In this document: positions 6,175 through 11,396 of the stretch, piece after piece
How positions within the stretch are numbered: the first letter of the stretch is position 1
Layout of the letters: each line of letters begins with the position of its first letter
Source of the DNA: W425 sp964503235
GTDB lineage: Bacteria > Chloroflexota > Dehalococcoidia > Dehalococcoidales > RBG-16-60-22
Length of the DNA: 11,396 bases
Direction: 5' to 3'
NCBI GenBank assembly: GCA_964503235.1
Contig: CAZCZJ010000076.1
Span: 1 to 11,396 of the forward strand
The notes under the pieces: model-generated
What the model saw: the letters and a program-made list of their open reading frames with translations, nothing else
Told to the model about the DNA's origin: nothing
The model's database searches: none
Translations under genes and position numbers: made by a program

Positions 6175-6885
6175 CTATTTCACAGCCACGTAAATACCGA
6201 CTGCTCCGAGCGATAGCGATTGATGTGAAACCTCTTTAAATCCTACCGAAAGCAGCAGGTTTTCTACTTGGTCGGGTCCGTAAAAGCGACTCGCCGATTC
6301 CGCCAGGTACTGGTAAGCCCCCCGGTTCCCCGAAAGCCAGTAGCCCATCCTGAAAACAAACCAGCGCAGGTACAGGTGAAAAAGCTTGCGAATGAGTTGG
6401 GACTTCGGCTGACTGCTCTCGACGATGACGAATCTGCCGTCAGGCGTCAGCACACGAAAAATCTCGGCGAGATAGCTGGTGGTCAGTGGATTTTTATAGG
6501 TCAGGTTGCGGAAGGCGAAGGATATACCAATGCTATCGAAATACCTGTCGGGAAACGGCAGGCTGGCGACATCTCCGTGGAACAACGATACTTTATCATT
6601 AAATCCGGCCGCTTTGGCTTTTTCGGCAGCGATTTCCAGCATGGGCTGGCTGTAATCGATACCGGTTACTTCCGCATCTCTATCCGCCAGCCGTGCCAGG
6701 TTAATCGCCAGGTCGCCGGTCCCGCAGCACAGGTCGAGTACCTTCTTGGGGTGGTTCGTCAGACATGCTGAAGCTGCTTTGCGACGCCAGCGTGCGTCCA
6801 GAAACCAGGTAATCATGTGATTTACCAGGTCGTAGCGACGCGGGACGGCGGTAAACATCGCGTAAAGGGGCTTTACCCGTGCCAT
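6175..6885 (-). CDS. ubiE: Demethylmenaquinone methyltransferase (UbiE/MenG family)
   Basis: This is a 236-residue class I SAM methyltransferase. UbiE/MenG adds the ring methyl group in the last step of menaquinone synthesis. Landmarks: YDLVNHMITWFLDARWRRKA near the N terminus (family signature), SAM-binding motif VLDLCCGTGDLA (49–60), VTGIDYSQPML, GDVASLPFPDRYFDSI, AFRNLTY, and EIFRVLTPDGRFVIVESS. Cys-Cys replaces the more usual Val/Ala-Cys in motif I without disturbing the glycines. It begins 2 bp after the menA stop on the same strand, so the two are almost certainly co-transcribed and catalyse consecutive reactions. Whether the quinone here is menaquinone or a relative cannot be read from the sequence. 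The stop codon faces that of the radical SAM gene 4 bp away. Confidence 0.92.
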   Translation of the reverse strand: MARVKPLYAMFTAVPRRYDLVNHMITWFLDARWRRKAASACLTNHPKKVLDLCCGTGDLAINLARLADRDAEVTGIDYSQPMLEIAAEKAKAAGFNDKVSLFHGDVASLPFPDRYFDSIGISFAFRNLTYKNPLTTSYLAEIFRVLTPDGRFVIVESSQPKSQLIRKLFHLYLRWFVFRMGYWLSGNRGAYQYLAESASRFYGPDQVENLLLSVGFKEVSHQSLSLGAVGIYVAVK

Positions 6886-6887
6886 TG

Positions 6888-7781
6888 TTAATAAATTACC
6901 TTAGCCAGAATGTAGCCGATGCCCAGCAGCAGCTGGGTAAGGAGAACGACGAGGACATTACTGGCCATGGCGGGCATAAGCTTCTTCATGTCCCCGTATT
7001 TACGCGCGCCCTGTATGGCTTTGAAGGCGAAGGGGAGTGTCAGCAGGGCGATTAACGTGTAAACCGGCATCCTGTCGGCGATTACCCAGCCGATTATCCA
7101 CAGGTAGAGGATTATCATCAACGCCGCGTAGACCAGGCTCGCTTTTTCCCTGCCGATGGTAATCGGCAGGGTCTTCCGGTTGGCCGTCGAATCGGCTTCG
7201 ACATCGGGGAACTCGTTGAGAAAGAGCAGGTTGTGCACCAGTATGCCGGAGGGAATCGCGGCGATTACCGCTGGCCAGGTATATTCATTCGACTGCACAA
7301 AGTAAGCTCCCAGGACCGGCAGAGACCCCAGTCCCAGTCCCGGTGACCATTCCGGCCAGTTTCGCTTGAGTATGAACGGAGTATAAAGGAGAATAAACAG
7401 GGCGCCGACCACCAGTAGCGGCAGTAATTGCCAGCTGGTGACGACCACGAAATAGATGCCGATGGCTGTCGCCAGGAGGAAAGAGATAGTACCGAACCTT
7501 AAAACCTGCCCCGGTTCCAGTAGAGACCCCGGCAAAATGCCGCTGCCGCCGCTGAAGGGTGTCCTCTTCGTGGCCAGGTCAACCCCGCTTTTAAAGTCGT
7601 GGTAATCGTTGAGGACGTTGACACTGATGTGGGCCAGCAGCAACCCGATAAAAGCCAGTATCGCGTGGCCCAGGTGGAAATAACCGTCGTACCAGGCCAT
7701 GGAGGTACCCAGGAACGATAGTACAACGGGGAGAATCAGAAACTGGGGCCTGGTTTCAAGAAACCATATCTTGAGCTTCAT
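6888..7781 (-). CDS. menA: 1,4-dihydroxy-2-naphthoate prenyltransferase-like UbiA family protein
   Basis: This is a 297-residue integral membrane prenyltransferase with about eight or nine hydrophobic helices. MenA attaches the polyprenyl tail to dihydroxynaphthoate at the membrane. The first Asp-rich motif is NDYHDFKSGVD (58–68), the MenA form of the UbiA Mg-diphosphate site. The second is NEFPDVEADSTANRKTL, with Asp-x3-Asp and the Lys-Thr-Leu that follows in MenA. TKRTPFSGGSG lies between them. The start has an AAGG Shine-Dalgarno-like sequence about 6 nt upstream. menA and ubiE form a two-gene unit. UbiA enzymes acting on other aromatic acceptors share these motifs, so the substrate rests mainly on the ubiE partner and the NDYxDxKSGxD form. 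Confidence 0.88.
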   Translation of the reverse strand: MKLKIWFLETRPQFLILPVVLSFLGTSMAWYDGYFHLGHAILAFIGLLLAHISVNVLNDYHDFKSGVDLATKRTPFSGGSGILPGSLLEPGQVLRFGTISFLLATAIGIYFVVVTSWQLLPLLVVGALFILLYTPFILKRNWPEWSPGLGLGSLPVLGAYFVQSNEYTWPAVIAAIPSGILVHNLLFLNEFPDVEADSTANRKTLPITIGREKASLVYAALMIILYLWIIGWVIADRMPVYTLIALLTLPFAFKAIQGARKYGDMKKLMPAMASNVLVVLLTQLLLGIGYILAKVIY

Positions 7782-7797
7782 CTTGCCTTATATTATG

Positions 7798-7814
7798 ACA
7801 TACACGTTGTACGT
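7798..7814. promoter_or_regulatory. Imperfect palindrome upstream of menA, possible operator
   Basis: The sequence ACATACA-cgt-TGTACGT is a 7-3-7 inverted repeat with one mismatch, 16 bp upstream of the menA start codon. A CATAAT on the - strand at 7793–7798 could serve as a -10, which would place the palindrome in the spacer region. No convincing -35 is present. Operator function is inference only. Confidence 0.25.
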
Positions 7815-7865
7815 CCCGCAATGAAGAGGTATCATGTTTATGTCTGGTTTTGGTTGATTTCAGAT

Positions 7866-8080
7866 GCCCTCCCCCTGGCCCCTTCTCAAACAGCTGCATT
7901 GACTAGCCCTTTTTTCTTTGTTTGAGAGGGGGAAAGAATAGAAAGAGGGGTTTCACCCCTCTTAAACGCCCCCTGATTTTTACTGGGGGAAGAGTTTGAG
8001 ACGGGGCGAAGCCACTCTTTTTCATAATGGGAGGGTGGGAATAATATCATATGGTGGAGAGGGGACAGGCGGAGGTAAGT
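7866..8080 (+). repeat. Intergenic repeat copy C (three hairpins plus divergent core)
   Basis: Same layout as copy A. H1 is CCCCTTCTCAAACA (7879–7892) with TGTTTGAGAGGGGG (7919–7932), one G·T pair. H2 is AAGAGGGG (7943–7950) with CCCCTCTT (7956–7963) and the same TTTCA loop as copy A. H3 is CCCCC (7969–7973) with GGGGG (7985–7989). A degenerate core, GGGAGGGTGGGAATAATATC, follows near 8030–8049. The base of H2 is G-C in copy A and A-T here, a compensated change. An AAGAGT/ACTCTT pair (7990–7995 with 8014–8019) ahead of a T-run is also visible. The open reading frame on the - strand across this block is a by-product of the repeat. Confidence 0.75.
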
Positions 8081-8110
8081 ATCCATTAATCAAAGAGAGT
8101 TTTATATATA

Positions 8111-8148
8111 GCATAATAATAAAGGCACCGTCGAAACGATGCCTTATT
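8111..8148 (-). terminator. Rho-independent terminator-like hairpin, - strand
   Basis: Read on the - strand: GGCATCGT (8143–8136), loop TTCG (8135–8132), ACGGTGCC (8131–8124), then TTTATTATTAT. This is an 8-bp stem with one U·G pair, closed by a UUCG tetraloop and flanked by an A-rich side before it and a T-rich tail after it. It would end - strand transcription about 155 nt beyond the zinc-ribbon gene's stop. Read on the + strand, the same stem has a C/A mismatch and a poorer tail, so the - strand orientation is preferred. Confidence 0.65.
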
Positions 8149-8302
8149 GATACAGTCAACTGTTAGTCGTAAGCGTGTGTCTATTTAGTTGTGAACACAC
8201 TGTCCACTACGGCTTGATCAAGGGGTATTGTGTGTCTTTTTTTTCAGGGCCCGTAAAAATTAGCGGATACACAAAGGCGTGAAAATGAAACCTCAGGACG
8301 GG
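8149..8302. other. Structured non-coding stretch between terminator and zinc-ribbon gene
   Basis: No convincing coding sequence on either strand. Contains ACAGT-CA-ACTGT (inverted repeat), then GTGTGTCT near 8176, ACACAC near 8203, and a second GTGTGTCT (8229–8238) running into T8 (8237–8244). The middle ACACAC could pair with either GTGTGT. On the + strand the last pairing plus the T8 run resembles a weak terminator, although no + strand gene lies upstream. It may be the 3' untranslated region of the - strand zinc-ribbon transcript, or a + strand small RNA; neither is shown. Confidence 0.35.
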
Positions 8303-8443
8303 CTACCCTTTGCCGATGCGGAACACCTTGGTGCCGCAAACGGGGCAAACGCCCTGTGTTGCCGGTCGTCCGTTCTTCAGCGTGACCGCTCTGGGATTAC
8401 TGACCTCTACCTTTTTCCTGCATTTCATGCAATATGCTTGCAT
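8303..8443 (-). CDS. 46-residue double-CxxC zinc-ribbon protein (DUF5679-like)
   Basis: A very small gene. Its protein starts MQAYCMKCRKKVEV and ends with CPVCGTKVFRIGKG. Cys5/Cys8 and Cys33/Cys36 form two CxxC knuckles that would hold one zinc ion. Between them lies a short basic linker with TLKNGRPATQG. This matches my recollection of the DUF5679 family, tiny zinc-ribbon proteins common in Chloroflexota; function unknown. Reality as a gene is well supported: a perfect GGAGGT Shine-Dalgarno (8450–8455) 6 nt before the ATG, a promoter with a consensus -35 just upstream, and a terminator-like hairpin downstream. It seems to be a monocistronic transcription unit. It probably binds nucleic acid or a partner protein, by analogy with other zinc ribbons only. 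Confidence 0.88.
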   Translation of the reverse strand: MQAYCMKCRKKVEVSNPRAVTLKNGRPATQGVCPVCGTKVFRIGKG

Positions 8444-8474
8444 CGCCACACCTCCTTAAGCATCCTTGCCTAGC

Positions 8475-8503
8475 AGAGTAACAAAAACACCCGTATTTGT
8501 CAA
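8475..8503 (-). promoter_or_regulatory. Sigma70-type promoter of the zinc-ribbon gene
   Basis: On the - strand: TTGACA (8503–8498, perfect -35), a 17-nt spacer, and TACTCT (8480–8475) as -10. The transcript would begin near 8468, giving a leader of about 25 nt that contains the GGAGGT site. The -10 is a weak match (3 of 6), offset by the perfect -35 and spacing. Confidence 0.6.
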
Positions 8504-8547
8504 TAGCCCTGGAGTAGGTTTTGCCATGTTTTGGAAGATTTATTATG

Positions 8548-8700
8548 CTCACCCCCTTTATCCCCCTACCCAGGGAAGGAATTATTATCACCCCATCCCC
8601 CTCTTAGCGAGCTACTCCCTTTCAGGGGATAGGGGGTTGTTTATCGGCCCAGCAGCGGATGCCGCGAGGGTGGTTTGGGTGGAAAAAGATAAAATCCTGT
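8548..8700 (+). repeat. Intergenic repeat copy D
   Basis: The left end, CTCACCCCCTTTA then TCCCCCT (8548–8567), matches copy E at 19 of 20 positions. An internal hairpin pairs CCCCATCCCC (8591–8600) with GGGGATAGGGG (8625–8635), one bulge. The right-hand core at 8658–8691 (GATGCCGCGAGGG...GGGTGG...AAAAGATA) matches copy A at 933–964 with one extra base. This copy joins a left end like E to a core like A, linking the family together. It sits between the zinc-ribbon promoter and the 3' end of the SAM hydrolase gene. Confidence 0.75.
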
Positions 8701-8733
8701 GGAGGAGCCGGGGGTAAGTTGACCAGCTGCCAA

Positions 8734-9561
8734 TTATTGGCTGCTATATTTAATTTTTACCCCGTCGCCCACCGCGGCGTTAAGGAAAGCGCCGGCATTG
8801 CCGTCTTTAAGCGCGATTTCCAGGTATTCACTACCGCCGATAAGGGTGCACAGTCCGTCACTCATATCGTAGGTATCAACGATTCCGTTGATTAACTCGT
8901 TTTTCACCTCAACCGTAATACCGGTGTTTACCGGTGGCAGGTCATGCCTCTTGATATTGGTAATAAGGTTCCCGAAATTATCTATATGCAGGACGCAGCC
9001 CGCCAGAGTGCCGTCCGAATCCTGACGCGGTTTTAATAATGTCAGGACTGCCAGAGAATCTAGCGGCTCCCCGAATTCGGTGAGGGGAGTGCCCAGCGAG
9101 AGGTGAGCCGCCACCGGGGCGAAGATGTCCCGTCCGTGGAAGGTGGAGCTGACCGTAGGACGCCAGTATTGCCGGCTGGTAATCTCGATAGCTTCTGCCT
9201 TGCCGGTGTCCAGAGGTTGACGGTTGTCGATGGCGTTTCCGCTGGCGTAGTCTTTAATGATATAGCTGAGGACGCCGTTGTCCGGGGCGATGAAATCAGC
9301 CGTCGGTGTCCTGAGGACAACGGCTTTTCGCCGGGAGCTTACTCCGGGGTCGACCACCACCAGGTGGATGGTGCGGTGAGGGAAGAAATCACAGACAGTG
9401 CTCAGGACAAAAGCCGCCTGCGAAATATTCTGCGGTTCGATGGTATGGCAGATATCGACCAGCCTGGCATCGGGATTGATACCCAGGATTACCCCTTTCA
9501 TGGCGGCTACATAGGCATCCGCCAGTCCGAAATCGGTGGTCAGGGTAATTATGGCACCCAT
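8734..9561 (-). CDS. SAM hydroxide adenosyltransferase (S-adenosylmethionine hydrolase, DUF62 family)
   Basis: 275 residues. The family cleaves S-adenosylmethionine with water to adenosine and methionine; relatives are the fluorinase and chlorinase, which use halide in place of hydroxide. The N terminus TTDFGLADAYVAAMKG (about 8–23) carries the substrate Asp. VVVDPGVSSRRKAVV and FIAPDNGVLS follow. Asp71, Arg78 and His142 (in FHGRDIFAP) fall where the hydrolase Asp-Arg-His triad is expected, which favours hydrolase over halogenase. A C-terminal beta domain begins near residue 185 (HIDNFGNLITNI). It is the last gene of a gatB–secG–hydrolase run, 25 bp after secG; the Shine-Dalgarno is weak (ACGGGATAG), so coupling to secG translation is likely. 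No terminator is seen beyond its stop codon. Confidence 0.9.
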   Translation of the reverse strand: MGAIITLTTDFGLADAYVAAMKGVILGINPDARLVDICHTIEPQNISQAAFVLSTVCDFFPHRTIHLVVVDPGVSSRRKAVVLRTPTADFIAPDNGVLSYIIKDYASGNAIDNRQPLDTGKAEAIEITSRQYWRPTVSSTFHGRDIFAPVAAHLSLGTPLTEFGEPLDSLAVLTLLKPRQDSDGTLAGCVLHIDNFGNLITNIKRHDLPPVNTGITVEVKNELINGIVDTYDMSDGLCTLIGGSEYLEIALKDGNAGAFLNAAVGDGVKIKYSSQ

Positions 9562-9586
9562 GATACTATCCCGTACGGGGGTTCCG

Positions 9587-9805
9587 TCACCCCACTCTTA
9601 GTGAGACTATTGAGAGGACGATAAATATAACTACGAGGGCGATGGTAAGCTGGAAGAGGGTTTTTTCCACCCCCCGTTTGGTCCGGAAAACCGTGTCAGC
9701 CTGGCCAAAAATACCGCCCAGACCGCCGCCGCGTACCTGGAGTAGAGATACCATAATCAGCGCAGCGGCTACAACTATCTGGGCGACATATAAATACGTT
9801 TCCAT
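9587..9805 (-). CDS. secG: Preprotein translocase subunit SecG
   Basis: 72 residues, the usual size for SecG, an accessory membrane subunit of the SecYEG export channel. Two hydrophobic helices, about 5–22 (YVAQIVVAAALIMVSLLQ) and 49–69 (TLFQLTIALVVIFIVLSI), flank a glycine-rich loop. The loop holds the family pattern GGGLGGIFG followed by a charged stretch with RTKRGVEK. The Shine-Dalgarno AAAGGA (9816–9811) lies 5 nt before the ATG. It lies between gatB (25 bp upstream) and the SAM hydrolase (25 bp downstream), so the three share a transcript in all likelihood. Confidence 0.93.
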   Translation of the reverse strand: METYLYVAQIVVAAALIMVSLLQVRGGGLGGIFGQADTVFRTKRGVEKTLFQLTIALVVIFIVLSIVSLRVG

Positions 9806-9830
9806 GTTTGTCCTTTACGTGTCTTATTAG

Positions 9831-11273
9831 CTATTCAGCCAGTTTTTTCTTTAAAACCTCGTTTACCAGTTGAGGGTTTGCCTGGCCCTTGGTTGCCCTC
9901 ATCACCTGCCCGACGAGGAATTTAAGAGCGGTCTCTTTACCCGCCCGGAAATCGGCAACGGGATGCGCATTAGAGTTTATCACTTCTGACACTATTTTCT
10001 CAAGCTCCTGCGTGTCGCTAATCTGGCTCAAGCCCCTTTCGGTGATTATTTCGTCGGCGGTTTTACCTGTATTGAACATGTCCTCGAGCACCGATTTAGC
10101 CGTAGCCGTATTAATCGTCTGGTGGGAGCTTACTATCAGCCCCGCCAGCCTATTGGGGGTTACTTTGTCTCTAAATACGTCTATATCTATGTTGTTGGCA
10201 TTGATGATTCGAGTGACTTCTCCGAGGAGCCAGTTGCTGACCTCTTTGGGATTTATATCTTTGCTGGTGCCTTCTTCAAAGTAATCTGCCATAGCCTTGG
10301 AGCCGGTGAGTAAATCGGCGTCGTATTTCGGCAGGCCGTATTCGGACATGAACCGGTTGCGTCTTCCTTCGGGCAGCTCCGGTAATTTCGCTCTGACTTC
10401 CTCCACCCATTCGCGGCTGATAGTAAGCGGGGGTAAATCGGGTTCGGGGAAGTAGCGGTAATCGTGGGCGTACTCCTTGCTGCGCTGGGAGATCGTTTTC
10501 CCCTTATCCTCCACCCAGCCCCGCGTCTCCTGTACCAGTTTTTTCCCTTCGCTGGATGCCTTGCTCTGACGTTTTACCTCGTACTCCATCGCCAGGTAGA
10601 CCGCCTTGAAGCTATTCAGGTTTTTCACTTCTACCTTGGTCCCTAGTTCAGTGCTGCCCTCCGGTCGAATGCTGATATTAGCGTCGCAGCGAAAGCTCCC
10701 CTCCTCCATGTTGCCGGTGGAAACTCCCAGGTACTGTAAGATGCTGCGCAGTTGCATGAGGTACTGCCGCGCTTCTTCCGGGGAGCGCAGGTCGGGATCA
10801 CAGACAATCTCCATCAGGGGAGTGCCGGCGCGGTTGATATCCACCAGACTGTAGTCGCCACCCGGTGAAGAGCGGTGCAGTAATCTGGCGGTATCCTCCT
10901 CGAGGTGGACATTGTCAATGCCTATCTTTTTCTCTTGACCATTGACATCGATAGTGAGACAACCGTTGTAGCCAATAGAAGCATATGACTGGGAAATCTG
11001 GTAGCCTTTCATGAGGTCGGGATATATGTAATTCTTGCGGTCGAATTTGGTAATTTCGGAGATAGAACAGTTCAACACCAGGGCGGTCATCATGGTGTAT
11101 TCCACGGCCTGGCGGTTAATGACGGGTAAAACCCCGGGCATACCCATGCACACCGGGCATACGTGAGTATTAGGCGGCGTGCTGGCGTAGTCGGCGCTGC
11201 AGCCGCAGAACATCTTGCTCCTGGTTAGAAGCTGGGCATGGACTTCCAGTCCGATAACAGTCTCGTATTTCAT
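9831..11273 (-). CDS. gatB: Aspartyl/glutamyl-tRNA amidotransferase subunit B
   Basis: GatB is the kinase/transamidase-coupling subunit of GatCAB, which converts mischarged Glu-tRNA-Gln (and Asp-tRNA-Asn) to the amide forms in the cytosol. 480 residues, the normal length. The protein begins MKYETVIGLEVHAQL, exactly where the family starts. Four zinc-ligand cysteines follow: Cys23 and Cys25 (CGC), Cys39 and Cys42 (CPVC). Next come FDRKNYIYPDLMKGYQISQ, VHLEEDTARLLH and DINRAGTPLMEIV. The tail (about 330–480) is the YqeY-like domain. An in-frame ATG at 11315 would add 14 residues, but it lies upstream of the predicted transcription start, so I use 11273. No clear Shine-Dalgarno is seen in the short leader. 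gatA and gatC are not in the window, so they must lie elsewhere. Confidence 0.96.
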   Translation of the reverse strand: MKYETVIGLEVHAQLLTRSKMFCGCSADYASTPPNTHVCPVCMGMPGVLPVINRQAVEYTMMTALVLNCSISEITKFDRKNYIYPDLMKGYQISQSYASIGYNGCLTIDVNGQEKKIGIDNVHLEEDTARLLHRSSPGGDYSLVDINRAGTPLMEIVCDPDLRSPEEARQYLMQLRSILQYLGVSTGNMEEGSFRCDANISIRPEGSTELGTKVEVKNLNSFKAVYLAMEYEVKRQSKASSEGKKLVQETRGWVEDKGKTISQRSKEYAHDYRYFPEPDLPPLTISREWVEEVRAKLPELPEGRRNRFMSEYGLPKYDADLLTGSKAMADYFEEGTSKDINPKEVSNWLLGEVTRIINANNIDIDVFRDKVTPNRLAGLIVSSHQTINTATAKSVLEDMFNTGKTADEIITERGLSQISDTQELEKIVSEVINSNAHPVADFRAGKETALKFLVGQVMRATKGQANPQLVNEVLKKKLAE

Positions 11274-11302
11274 GGCTAAATTATTAGAAAAACAACCATT
11301 CC

Positions 11303-11331
11303 AGTATAACAACATTAAGCGTGGCTGACAA
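11303..11331 (-). promoter_or_regulatory. Sigma70-type promoter of gatB
   Basis: On the - strand: TTGTCA (11331–11326, five of six to consensus), a 17-nt spacer, and TATACT (11308–11303, five of six). Transcription should begin near 11296, about 23 nt before the gatB ATG at 11273. This promoter probably serves gatB–secG–SAM hydrolase. Confidence 0.75.
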
Positions 11332-11373
11332 GGAAGGGGGTCGGTTCTGTTTGCTCATGGTTGTTTTTACTTA

Positions 11374-11396
11374 CTCACCCCCTTTGTCCCCCTCTC
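11374..11396 (+). repeat. Intergenic repeat copy E, left end only; runs off the window
   Basis: The bases CTCACCCCCTTTG then TCCCCCT (11374–11393) match the left end of copy D at 19 of 20 positions. The window ends before any hairpin or core could be seen. It lies upstream of the gatB promoter. Confidence 0.65.

Noticed and set aside
6268..6771. 167-codon open reading frame on the + strand
   Set aside because: It lies wholly inside ubiE on the - strand, whose family motifs are unmistakable.
7886..8086. 66-codon - strand open reading frame in repeat copy C
   Set aside because: It is composed entirely of repeat sequence and has no family resemblance.
8729..8741. Hairpin at the SAM hydrolase stop codon as a terminator
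   Set aside because: The central palindrome leaves a 1-nt loop unless most of it is unpaired, and no T-run follows on the - strand.
9570..9579. CCCGTACGGG palindrome between secG and the SAM hydrolase gene as an operator or terminator
   Set aside because: A 10-bp self-complementary site with no loop and no T-run, inside an apparent operon; too short to support a role.
9103..9624. 173-codon open reading frame on the + strand
   Set aside because: It is a shadow of the SAM hydrolase and secG on the opposite strand; its protein lacks any recognisable pattern.

Overview
The window looks like part of a scaffolded draft genome (it carries a run of 100 N) from an uncultured bacterium, most likely a Dehalococcoidia-type Chloroflexota. 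The grounds are the order radA–ispD–ispF–cysS, which I recall from Dehalococcoides, a tiny DUF5679-type zinc-ribbon gene, and fairly GC-rich housekeeping genes. This taxonomic call is inference from gene content and order, without any database search.

Left part, + strand (1–6170): the 3' end of radA (DNA repair), an intergenic repeat (copy A), an AT-rich gene for a TIR-domain protein, then the tightly overlapping trio ispD–ispF–cysS. IspD and IspF are two steps of the MEP isoprenoid pathway and CysS is cysteinyl-tRNA synthetase. cysS is interrupted by the N gap, which hides its KMSKS loop and some zinc ligands. After repeat copy B comes a second compact run: a 71-residue two-helix membrane protein, a YbjQ/UPF0145 protein, and a HemN/HemW-like radical SAM protein. 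The three overlap or abut.

Right part, - strand (6175–11273): menA and ubiE (the two last steps of menaquinone synthesis, 2 bp apart) converge on the radical SAM gene with only 4 bp between the stop codons. Further right are a 46-residue CxxC/CxxC zinc-ribbon gene with its own visible promoter and a likely terminator, and a gatB–secG–SAM hydrolase run with 25-bp gaps. gatB has a clear sigma70-type promoter, which also shows that its start codon is the internal ATG at 11273.

The non-coding DNA is the least ordinary part. Five intergenic spaces hold members of one G/C-skewed repeat family, all in the same orientation (771–971, 4237–4341, 7866–8080, 8548–8700 and 11374 to the window end). Copies share a roughly 54-nt right-hand core and/or a string of hairpins. 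One hairpin keeps its 8-bp stem in two copies through a paired G-C to A-T change. The other point of interest is the lone TIR-domain protein. It is inserted between housekeeping genes, has distinct base composition and an unrecognised C-terminal domain, and is a plausible immune effector with no recognisable partner in view.
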